Part shown: piece after piece, positions 1 to 9,066 of the stretch
Numbering within the stretch: position 1 is the first letter of the stretch
Layout: each line of letters opens with the position of its first letter
From: Physcomitrium patens
Lineage: Eukaryota > Streptophyta > Bryopsida > Funariales > Funariaceae
DNA: 64,000 nt
Assembly (NCBI RefSeq): GCF_000002425.4
Contig: NC_037261.1
Location: forward strand, 7,802,701-7,866,700
Reading direction: 5' to 3'
Program-made: the position numbers and the translations under genes
The notes under the pieces: generated by a model
Databases searched by the model: none
What the model was told of the DNA's origin: nothing
The model's input: the letters and a program-made list of their open reading frames with translations, nothing else

Positions 1-611
1 CAATTTCAATGAATCTTCGAGTCCATTTTCTTCATAAACACCTAAAATCCTTTCATCATCTTGCAATGTAACTAACTTACATAATTCTCCTTCAATATCA
101 TATAATCTTTTTGTTTCTTTTCTTTTAAAATCATCAACTTTCTTATACATAATATTTCCATTCTCTAATATACCAATAGAATTCCCATCAAAGGCACCTT
201 CATCACGCGAGAGTACCTCCTCCTTTGTACCTCCATAATCTCGCTTTACAGTGGTACCTCCCCAAAATCCTTAAATCCTTCAACAATCTTCGGCAATGGT
301 TTCTCCCTCAACCTATCTCGATTCCGTTCATGGTTGGGAGGTACTGTTAGAAATTATACAGCTTTCCTCCCATCTTCGCTCCGTATCCTTGCATAAGCAG
401 AACCATCGTCAAGTACTTTTGTTTCCATCCGTGTTGCCATAATATAAGATTGTCCTAAAATTAACAGATAAGACGTTGTATCTTGAACAAAGAAATGTTG
501 CTCCGTCGCAACATCCCCAATCCAAATTTTGACATCTGGACAAGCTCCATATAATTCGCCCCATGTGTTATTAGTAGCTCGTATTGCCCATCTATGTTCC
601 ATATCAATTGG

Positions 612-2439
612 CTATTTTTGCTTCTTATAAAGATCTTTAGACATGAGATTTATTTCAAAACCATGGTCGACCAAAGCAACAATTAGTTCTTCTATATCTC
701 CTACTTTCACCAATACCTCAGTAGTTGTCCTTACCCAATGCTTTCGAGTATAATGGCTCAAGGTTTCCATTTTCTTATCACTATAATCTTCGAAACGTAC
801 TCGTTGATTATACCCATTCTTTTCATTTGTTGGTTGCTTGTAATCAATATCAACCTCTTCTTCATCTTTATATATTCTTGCATCAATAGCATGACTCATT
901 CCAGTTTCACCCATTAATTACCTCTTTCGCTTAATGCTATCAATGATAACATCATGAAACTCCTTCTTTGCAATTTTCAAAACTTCTTTCAATGTGAATT
1001 CCACCTTAGTGTTTAATATACGTTCTTCCAACACCCCTTTCAAATTTGTGCCGCTTCAATGTCAGAAAGTAGCTTATAAGCAATTGATTTGTCCTTATCT
1101 TTTGTCTCCCTTATTTTTTCTTCCAATGATGCTGAGGTATCCTTTACAGGCAATTATTATGAAGCTGCCTCCTGAGCCTTGTCTCCTCGAGTTTGCCTCT
1201 TAGAAGAATTTCCTTCTCTCGTATCATCAAAATTTCCTCGTCTCTTTTCTTCCATCAAAGCTTTATGTTGGCTCTTAACAATATATGCATGAACTGAAAG
1301 AGACTCAACAGGATCCTTCCAACCTGTTGCACCTCATATTGTAGCTGCAGTCCTCAATAACGCTTCTCGAGGTAATTTCCCCTCTTGCATTGTAGAAATG
1401 GCAGAAGCTCAAAACTCACTAGTTTTCGTACTTCCACCAAGGTCATCATCTACTCTAACACCATAACTTGCACTTTCTCGTGCTACTGTTTCATGCTCTT
1501 TTAAGTAATCTTGAACCAATGCTCTTATTCTTCCCTTGCCAAAATTGGTTTGAAGAAGATCTTCCCTATCCTTTAATGCTATCTTCCCATCTTTCCAACA
1601 AATAATTCCTTGCCGTATCATATTATTAAATTCATTGCAATCTTTCTTAGTGTGTGAAGCGTCATCACACCAAATACATCTTTGTATATATCCTTGTTTT
1701 GAAACATTCTTCAAATTATTTGTAGAAGTATTTTCTTCAAGTCTTGTCAATTTGATTTAAAGATCTCGCATTCCTCGTATAATTTCTTCCATCCCCATAT
1801 GTGCTTTCTTTGATAAGGATGTCGAAGGTTGAACTGTAGGCATTGTTGGTGGTATTGTATGTACTGGAGCTTTGGGTGCTTGTACTGCTTTTGGAATATT
1901 GCTCCTATCCTTCCTCCTTTCTCTTTTTGTAAGCAATCCCACCGCATCTTCAACGCTCTTCCACTTCGTTGTCAATCCTTCATCTTCTTCTTTGTCTTCA
2001 AGAAGGAGTTCTAATTTCTCTTGCAATTCTCCATCAGCAGCTTGAAGAAATAGATCAACTTTGTTCTGCTCCAATGTCAATTTTTCTACCTTCAATAATT
2101 GAGAGTACTGCCTCTCAAATTCCCTTAGTAGCTCTATTGCTTGCAAATTCTTATTGGGCCGTTCAATCCATTCCAAAAACAGCTTCTTAGTAACGCGATC
2201 AGCATCTTCCAAGAAATATTCGTCTTTCAATGCATGTGAAAAAAACCTCCCATGAATTCCCATAACGATCCGTAATCGATGTAATGTGGTCTCTTATCTC
2301 TGGTATCATGGCAAGTCCAAATAATTCAACCATTTTCTTCTCAGAAACCCGATTTAATTCCATTTCACGAACATAACATCTTAAATACCTTGAAATATTT
2401 CTTTTATCAAATTGATCAATTTTATTGACCACTGCTTGC
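612..2439 (-). pseudogene. Element A gag C-terminal part and start of protease (fossil)
   Basis: Read on the minus strand, this continues a Gag of the type also seen in element E. It has a helical capsid-like region (motifs DQFDKRNISRYL and ELLREFERQ), a Pro-rich linker and a zinc-knuckle-like CIWCDDASHTKKDC near 1690. A retropepsin-like segment (VALVDHGFEINLMSKDLY) follows near 650-700, then the flap and C-terminal part of the protease (ILGQSYIMATRMETKVLDDG) at about 354-602. Similarity to E's gag at 23099-24165 is clear along its length. It is an old virus-like element copy with a few breaks. The call to gypsy Gag/retropepsin rests on motif and order; no database search was possible. Confidence 0.75.
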
Positions 2440-2991
2440 TGTCACGGCCATAATCATGTAAGCTAATAATTACATATAGAAATAGGTAGAAGTAAGTAAA
2501 AGTAGATAAAAGTAAGTTAATTGTATAATATTTAATATAGAAGCTTCCTAGAAACTTTCTAGACGCTGCTTTGACTTCATAGGTGTCTTTAATTGACTTT
2601 TTGGATTAGAAACGTGGTCAACAAGTTGGCCATGTGCCACACATGTTGTTAGCTTGAAGATCAAGCTAACTATGTGGCCCACACATAGAAAAACTTGCCT
2701 TGTAAGTCAAGGCATGTGTCCTACAAAGTCAACACATATTGGAGGTCCTATAGAACGTCGCCACGTAGCCCCTAGTTAGATAGTATATATAGAGACAAGA
2801 GTGAAGGCTTCTTCACTCTTGTCAACTCCTTTCTTGCTTCTAGTCTAGTTTCAAGGGTCTCTAGTTTTCTTGTATTTTGGCAATAGCCATTCCAGTTTCT
2901 TTCTTAATATACATATTTCTATTTTGTCCTATTTCTTTTTGAGAAAAGTCTCACTTACTCTTTAGCTTTCATCGAGTTCTTGTCCTTGACA
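2440..2991 (+). repeat. Element B 5' LTR, 552 bp
   Basis: Begins TGTCACGGCC and ends CCTTGACA. It is nearly identical to 8261-8812. It contains GAAGCTTC-type heat-shock half-sites near 2541, a TATATATA box at 2784 and a perfect hairpin over the predicted transcription start. Confidence 0.95.
2784..2825 (+). promoter_or_regulatory. Element B core promoter, start-site hairpin and self-primer
   Basis: TATATATA lies at 2784-2791. 31 bp downstream, at 2815-2825, is ACTCTTGTCAA, the exact complement of the PBS at 2994-3004. The spacing is what a plant TATA box needs for a start at 2815, so these would be the first 11 nt of the RNA. The region 2794-2823 is a perfect inverted repeat: GACAAGAGTGAAG, four-base loop GCTT, CTTCACTCTTGTC. 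The 3' LTR has the same arrangement at 8605-8646. Confidence 0.75.
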
Positions 2992-2993
2992 GA

Positions 2994-3004
2994 TTGACAA
3001 GAGT
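2994..3004 (+). other. Element B self-priming PBS
   Basis: TTGACAAGAGT begins two bases after the 5' LTR. It is complementary over all 11 nt to ACTCTTGTCAA at the predicted RNA 5' end. It does not begin with TGG, so an ordinary tRNA 3'-CCA primer does not fit. Self-priming is known in the Tf1/sushi group. Confidence 0.75.
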
Positions 3005-3040
3005 ACACTTACAATATCAAAGCTTTGTTTTTTCTTGAGT

Positions 3041-3110
3041 AAGAGTGGATTACCCCTTTCTCTTGACAAGACATAAGCGTATTAGAAGTTTGCGGATTAC
3101 CCACTTCTAA
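3041..3110 (+). other. Element B leader hairpins with GGATTACCC loops
   Basis: Two stem-loops lie between the PBS and gag. The first has stem AAGAG/CTCTT (3041-3045, 3060-3064). The second has stem TTAGAAGT/ACTTCTAA (3082-3089, 3103-3110). Both present GGATTACCC in the loop. Matching hairpins with different stems occur in the leaders of C and D. Confidence 0.6.
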
Positions 3111-3203
3111 ACTGATATTGTTCTTAGTATCTTCTTTGTTATCAAGTCTTTCTTTTCTTTTGTCTTGAGCAATATCAAACAAATTTTTCTTCTTAGTGTC
3201 ATT

Positions 3204-4208
3204 ATGGCAGAGCTTGTTGAAATGAAGAGTGTAATGGTACAAATGCAAGAGCAAATGAGGGAGTTAATGCTTGCGATGCATCAACTCAATTCACCAACAC
3301 AGGAAAGAACAAGAATAGCAGAAAGTAGAGATATAGAGATGATCGGAGCTGCTTCAACATCTACAACAAATCACGTTCCTTCTCCAATTGTACAACACCC
3401 TATAAGCACTAGAGAACCAAGAATTGCCTTACCTGAGAAATTTGATGGTACGAGATCAAAGTTTCGGGGGTTCATCAATCAAGTACAATTGGCAATTGAA
3501 CTTCAACCGCAAAGCTATCCAACTCTAGGATCACAAGTCAGGTTTATTGGCACTCTACTTTTTGGTTCTGCATTATCGTGGTTTTCGTCTTTTCTTGAAC
3601 AACGAAATCCAATATTGGACAATTTGGAAGCTTTTTTGGCGGAGTTTCGATCTATGTATGGTGAACACGATGCAACTCGTGTTGCAACAAATAAGATCCG
3701 AATTCTGCGACAAGGAAATCGCTCAGTAACAATATATGCTTCACAATTTCGACAACTTGCAATTGACATCAAGTGGGATGATGCTGCACTCATTAGTCAA
3801 TTTCTTTATGGATTGCAATACGAAGTAAAGAAATTGATGCTCAACTTACCTGATCCTCAAACTTTGAGTCAAGCAATCGATTTTGTGGTAAAATGTGATA
3901 ATCGACTTTTTGAATTTCGATCTGAGAATCATTCACGGGAACCTCAACGTTATTACTCAATGGCAACATCAACATCTTTGCCAAACGTACATTCAGAAGT
4001 AGAAGACATGCAAATTGACGTGGTACATTTTAAACCCCTAACTGAGCAAGAAAAGATTCGTCGTCGTCAAGAAGGATTATGTTTATATTGCGGAGAACCT
4101 AAGCACACTGCTCAACATTGTCCAAAGAAACGACGCAACTATAAAATGAGGGGTACGACGGTCAAAGAAGACAACATGTCCGAAAACGGATTCGTCCAGC
4201 TACAATAG
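3204..4208 (+). CDS. Element B Gag
   Basis: About 334 residues from the ATG at 3204, which I prefer because the sequence upstream is structured leader. A short N-terminal coiled coil (MQEQMRELMLAMHQL) is followed by a Ty3-type capsid region (PEKFDGTRSKFRGFINQ, then YGEHDATRVATNKIRILRQG and QFRQLAIDI). A CCHC zinc knuckle, CLYCGEPKHTAQHC, lies near 4079-4120. It forms the particle and packages the RNA. The pol frame overlaps its end at a -1 offset. The frame is open throughout, in keeping with the very young LTRs. C and D carry homologous gag regions. Confidence 0.9.
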   Translation: MAELVEMKSVMVQMQEQMRELMLAMHQLNSPTQERTRIAESRDIEMIGAASTSTTNHVPSPIVQHPISTREPRIALPEKFDGTRSKFRGFINQVQLAIELQPQSYPTLGSQVRFIGTLLFGSALSWFSSFLEQRNPILDNLEAFLAEFRSMYGEHDATRVATNKIRILRQGNRSVTIYASQFRQLAIDIKWDDAALISQFLYGLQYEVKKLMLNLPDPQTLSQAIDFVVKCDNRLFEFRSENHSREPQRYYSMATSTSLPNVHSEVEDMQIDVVHFKPLTEQEKIRRRQEGLCLYCGEPKHTAQHCPKKRRNYKMRGTTVKEDNMSENGFVQLQ

Positions 4209-7200
4209 GGACCGTGCAGCTGGAACCTTGTACAATTCCTAATGAAGGTCCTATCCTCTCCTCAGAACCCTCTCCTTGTTTTATAATAGACTTATATTTA
4301 GGACCTAAGAATTACAAAGCCTCTGCTTTATTAGATTCGGGAGCCTCAGCATGTTTTTTAGATGAACAATTTGTTAAAAGTCGTAAAATACCCTTTGTAC
4401 AGAAACCTAAACCAGTACATGTAGAAGTCATAGATGGTCGTCCCTTGTCTTCTGGAGATGTCACTCATGAAACTCATCCTATAAAAGTAACAATAGACGG
4501 TCATGATAGCTACATAGCTTTTAACATAATTAAATCCCCGTCCAATCCAGTTATTTTAGGTTTATCCTGGCTAGAAAAATATAACCCTCGAATAGATTGG
4601 AATTCGCGTAAACTTGACTTTTCCAAAAGCGTTATTAATAGTTTTACCAACCAAATAAAAAATTATAAGTCTACTATAGTAAAACCCGTACTGATAGGTG
4701 CAAAAGCATTTATACACGCAGCAAAAGAAGGATCAACTTTTGCTATTTATGCTGCACCTATTTCTGAAAACGTAAAGACTTCAATTGGCATTCCAAGTCA
4801 ATATCAGGAATATCAAGACGTTTTTGAGAAAAAGAATGCAGATATTCTTCCTGAGCATCGTCCATATGATTGTTCAATCGACCTCAAGGAAGGAACTCAG
4901 CCACGATTTGGACCAATTTACAGTTTATCGCAAGATGAGATGGCTGAACTCAAGACATATATTGACGAGAATTTAGCGAAGAATTTCATACGCCATTCAA
5001 AATCTCCAGCAGGAGCTCCAATTCTATTCGTAAAGAAAAAAGATGGATCATTACGAATGTGTGTTGATTATCGAGGACTCAACAAGATCACAATCAAGAA
5101 CAGGTATCCATTACCTTTGATATCAGGACTCCTTGACCAGTTGAATCAAGCTAAGATCTCTACAAAAATAGATCTAAGAGGAGCATATAATCTAGTACGG
5201 ATCAAAGAAGGAGATGAATGGAAGACTGCGTTTCGAATCAGGTATGGACATTTCGAATATAATGTCATGCCCTTTGGACTCACGAATGCACCAGCTGCTT
5301 TTCAACATCTCATGAATGATGTATTTCGTGAATTCTTAGACAATTTTATCGTCTGCTATCTAGACGATATCCTGATCTATTCCAAGAACGTCGAAGAACA
5401 TGAAATACATGTTCGTCAAGTATTACAAAAACTTAGAGATGCAGGATTGTACGCCAAGATGGAAAAGTGTGTATTTCACACTACTCAAGTTGACTTTTTA
5501 GGATACATCATTTCAAATGATGGTCTCATGATGGATTCTAAGAAAGTCCAAACAATCGTGGATTGGAAGATTCCAAGGACGGTAAGAGATGTCCAATGTT
5601 TCTTGGGATTTGCTAATTACTATCGGATCTTCATCAAAGATTTCTCACGAATTGCAGCTCCACTTACACGCTTGACTAGTAAAGATAAATTTCAATGGAA
5701 TCAAGAAGCGGAAGCAGCATTTGAAGCCTTGAAGACATCGTTTGTCTCTGCACCAGTCTTATATCGTGTTGACTTTTCCAAGGCATTTTTTATGGAAACA
5801 GATGCATCATATTTTGCCTTGGGTGCAGTTTTATCATAAATGGGAACAGATGACAAACTCCATCCGATAGCTTTTCATTCAAGAAAATTCTCAGCAGCCG
5901 AGATCAATTATGAGATCCACGATAAAGAACTTCTTGCGATCGTGGATTCCTTTCAAGAATGGCGTCATTATCTAGAAGGTGCTTCTAGTCCAGTCACTGT
6001 GTATACAGATCACAAGAACCTCGACTATTTCATGTCAGCATGCGTGTTGAATCGTCGTCAAGCTCGTTGGAGTATGTCTTTGTCAAGATTCGAGTTCATT
6101 ATCACTTATCGGCCAGGAAAACAACAAGGTTTCTCTGATGCCCTATCTAGACGTTCTTATTTTGCACCAAAAGAAGGAGATGCAGCTTTTGAGCAACAAA
6201 GAACGGTCCTCTTGAAACTGGAGCAATTTCATCTCCGAGCAATGAAATCAACATTGACTGTTGATTCAACTTTTCTCAAGCAAATCCAGTCCAGTATGTC
6301 CTCAGACCCTCTTGTTTATGATATCGAGAATAATTCTTCCAAGTCTTATGATCCTTCTAAGTTCGAGTTCAAGAATAATCTATTATATTTTGAAGGACGC
6401 CTATATGTTCCAGAAGGAGAAGCACGTTTACGTGTTCTTCAAGCACGTCATGACTTTCCAGCAGCAAGGCACTTTGGATATAATAAGACTTTGAAACTCA
6501 TATCAAGAGATTTTTGGTGGCCACAAATGTGGAAGTCAGTCAAAGACTTTGTACAATCATGTGATATTTGTTCAAGATCAAAAATTCCTCGTCATCGACT
6601 TTACGGACTTCTTCAGCCATTACCTATACCAGAACAACCATGGTCTTCTGTTTCTATGGATTTCATCACAGATCTTCCAAGCTCAAGATCTTATGATTCT
6701 ATATTTGTGATAGTAGATCGTTTCACGAAGATGGCACATTTTGTGCCATGTACAAAATCTATCATAGGTTAAGAAACAGCTAAGCTTTTCATTGATAATA
6801 TCTATCGCTATCATTGATTACCTAAAGATATCATATCAGATAGGGAAACTCAATTTGTGTCAAGATTTTGGAAGACCCTTTTCAAGATTTTAAAAGTGGA
6901 CATAAAGCTATCTTCGGCTTTCCATCCTCAAACTGATGGACAAACAGAGCGCGTAAACCAAGTCTTGGAGCAATATTTAAGGTGTACTATCAACTACCAA
7001 CAAGATGATTGGACAACCCTTCTGCCATTGGCAGAGTTTGCTTATAATAATACGGTACATTCTTCCACGCAACAAACACCTTTCTTTGCCAATTATGGCT
7101 ATCATCCACGACTTGATACTTTTGATTTTTCAAAAGTTGATAATCCTGCAGCAGAAGATATGGCAAATCGGTTGTCAGAGTTACATGCAATAATGAAGAC

Positions 7201-7702
7201 GCAATTGAAGGAAGCTCAAGAACGACAAAAGATAAACGCAGATCTATATCGTAAGGAGCAACCACAAATCAACGTGGGTGATAAGGTATGGCTACTTCGT
7301 CGCAATATCAAGACTACTCGACCTTGTGACAAGTTGGACTATCGTAGGCTTGGCCCCTTTTCTGTTTCTGAACAGATCAACCCAGTTGCATATCGGTTAC
7401 ATCTACCGGAGTCAATGAAGATCCATCCTGTATTCCACGTGTCTCTTCTTGAACCATATAAGACAGTGGATATACAAGGAAGAAGACAAATGCCACCGCC
7501 TCCTATAGAAGTAGATAATAATGAAGAATTTGAGGTGGAAGAGATATTAGACTCAAGGCAGCGCCGAAATAAGCTGGAATATCTTGTTCATTGGCGCGGA
7601 TATGATATTAGTGAACGCACATGGGAGCCATCTAGGAATCTAGCAAATGCATCAGCTAAAGTCAAAGTTTTTCATCAAAGACATCCATCAAAACCAAGAT
7701 GA
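4202..7702 (+). pseudogene. Element B pol: protease, RT, RNase H, integrase, chromodomain
   Basis: Domain order is typical of a chromovirus. Retropepsin comes first (LLDSGASACFLD, about 4331) with ILGLSWL downstream. Reverse transcriptase follows, with [18 protein letters not shown] and the catalytic YLDD at 5357-5368. RNase H has TDASYFALGAVL and YTDHKNLDYF. Integrase has its HHCC zinc finger (about 6448-6585) and core (MDFITDLP, FHPQTDGQTERVNQ). A chromodomain ends the protein (about 7528-7644: LEYLVHWRGYDISERTWEP). Such chromodomains are known in other chromoviruses to bind modified histones and steer insertion. The pol frame is -1 to gag. The copy is nearly whole, with about three breaks. 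Confidence 0.9.
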
Positions 7703-7796
7703 AAATCTCTCTTATAAAAGAGACAAGATTGAGGCAAGATAACATTCAATTTCCTATCCTTGTTTGTAACTTCTTTGCATTTGTGACGCTAATTAG

Positions 7797-8219
7797 ATGG
7801 AGAGCCAACAACCAGCGGATTCAACTCAAGAACCTTCGTTTGTTGACCTACCGGACGAGACATTACGATTGTCACAACCTTCAAGACGACGCAATCGAGA
7901 TGAAGATCTTCAAGAAAGACATGTTCTTCCTCGAACAGATGGTGAGATACAACGCGTTTGGTATCACGATTTAGGAAGGAACTCCCGATGTTTGGTGATT
8001 TTGCTAGAGGTAGGAACAACTCCTGATGGTGTTCCGAATATTCTATTTGAAGGAAGTTATGAAGGCCTCAATAATGATCAAATAACTGGGTGGTCTTCCC
8101 GCCCTGGTATGGGACACTATCGATGGTTGAGAGGCCCTATCAATCATCTTCGAAGAGAACAGAGATCAGAGTATGTGGCGAATATAATTCGTCGCATCAT
8201 AGATTTCCTCAACATATGA
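7797..8219 (+). CDS. Element B ORF3, unknown 140-aa protein after pol
   Basis: An open frame of 140 codons lies between the chromodomain end and the polypurine tract, in the sense direction. It has an acidic N-terminus, then an Arg-rich stretch (QPSRRRNRDEDLQERHV). A more ordered region holds VWYHDLGRNSRCLVILLEV, ILFEGSYEGLNNDQITGW and a basic tail (RRIIDFLNI). I see no signal peptide, membrane segment or zinc motif, so it does not look like an envelope protein. I do not recognise the family. A homologous, broken version lies at the same place in element D (25309-25731). Its survival in two clearly diverged copies suggests it is a real third gene of this family. It could be a captured host domain. 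Confidence 0.7.
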   Translation: MESQQPADSTQEPSFVDLPDETLRLSQPSRRRNRDEDLQERHVLPRTDGEIQRVWYHDLGRNSRCLVILLEVGTTPDGVPNILFEGSYEGLNNDQITGWSSRPGMGHYRWLRGPINHLRREQRSEYVANIIRRIIDFLNI

Positions 8220-8246
8220 TGACCGCTCCTCGTGGAACTCGTCTCT

Positions 8247-8257
8247 AGAAGGGGGGG
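8247..8257 (+). other. Element B polypurine tract
   Basis: AGAAGGGGGGG lies three bases before the 3' LTR and is the expected plus-strand DNA primer site. Element D keeps AGAAGGGGGGG in the same place just before 25773. Confidence 0.85.
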
Positions 8258-8260
8258 TAA

Positions 8261-8812
8261 TGTCACGGCCATAATCATGTAAGCTAATAATTACATATAG
8301 AAATAGGTAGAAGTAAGTAAAAGTAGATAAAAGTAAGTTAATTGTATAATATTTAATATAGAAGCTTCCTAGAAACTTCCTAGACGCTGCTTTGACTTCA
8401 TAGGTGTCTTTAATTGACTTTTTGGATTAGAAACGTGGTCAACAAGTTGGCCATGTGCCACACATGTTGTTAGCTTGAAGATCAAGCTAACTATGTGGCC
8501 CACACATAGAAAAACTTGCCTTGTAAGTCAAGGCATGTGTCCTACAAAGTCAACACATATTGGAGGTCCTATAGAACGTCGCCACGTAGCCCCTAGTTAG
8601 ATAGTATATATAGAGACAAGAGTGAAGGCTTCTTCACTCTTGTCAACTCCTTTCTTGCTTCTAGTCTAGTTTCAAGGGTCTCTAGTTTTCTTGTATTTTG
8701 GCAATAGCCATTCCAGTTTCTTTCTTAATATACATATTTCTATTTTGTCCTATTTCTTTTTGAGAAAAGTCTCACTTACTCTTTAGCTTTCATCGAGTTC
8801 TTGTCCTTGACT
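8261..8812 (+). repeat. Element B 3' LTR, 552 bp
   Basis: Begins TGTCACGGCC and is nearly identical to the 5' LTR. It is followed at once by the CTTGC target duplication (8813-8817). Confidence 0.95.
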
Positions 8813-8996
8813 CTTGCAATGCTTTGGTTGCCAAAGCTTCCTTTCGATCATTGCTTTGCTGTTGCTGCATTGATAATGAGAAGGCTTGAAACATACTAGC
8901 AATAGACAGATCCATGTGCATACCTTGTCCTTTAGAAGAACCCCCAGCAGAAACTCCTTCTAAAGATCCTTCAAAATTTTTATTTTCGTTCTGCAT
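8813..8996 (-). pseudogene. Element A gag N-terminus, right of the B insertion
   Basis: Minus-strand reading gives MQNENKNFEG at the start, then FQAFSLSMQQQQ and EALATKAL. The matching start of E's gag reads FQAFALFMQQ then EAMATKAL. This is the N-terminal end of A's Gag. The rest of that Gag resumes at 2439 on the far side of element B, and the CTTGC target duplication (2435-2439 and 8813-8817) marks the break. The segment upstream (8997-9045) is the untranslated leader up to the primer-binding site. Confidence 0.8.
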
Positions 8997-9045
8997 AAAT
9001 ATTAAAAAAAATCAAACGAAATCCAATACCTTCCACCTCAAGCTT

Positions 9046-9062
9046 TCACGTCAAGTTCACCA
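9046..9062 (-). other. Element A primer-binding site
   Basis: Four bases inside the LTR, the minus strand reads TGGTGAACTTGACGTGA. It starts with TGG, as expected for a sequence complementary to a tRNA 3'-CCA end. Element E has TGGTGAACCCGACGTGA at the same place. I did not identify the tRNA. Confidence 0.6.
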
Positions 9063-9066
9063 CTTA

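Larger units (their letters stand above)
2440..8812 (+). mobile_element. Element B: young, nearly whole Tcn1/Tf1-like chromovirus (Ty3/gypsy)
   Basis: Complete LTR retrotransposon of 6373 bp: 5' LTR 2440-2991, self-priming PBS, structured leader, gag, pol (protease, reverse transcriptase, RNase H, integrase, chromodomain), an extra ORF, polypurine tract and 3' LTR 8261-8812. The two LTRs differ at only about two of 552 positions by my reading, so the insertion is very recent. A 5-bp target duplication CTTGC lies at 2435-2439 and 8813-8817. It sits in the gag of element A in the opposite orientation. Gag and ORF3 are open; pol has about three breaks. C and D, the solo LTR at 18380, and scraps at 14640 and 60159-62245 are relatives. 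Assignment to the Tcn1-like chromovirus group is inferred from the chromodomain and the priming mode. Confidence 0.93.

Noticed and set aside
7797-8219. ORF3 as an envelope gene
   Set aside because: The position fits but no signal peptide, membrane span or glycosylation-rich ectodomain is seen.
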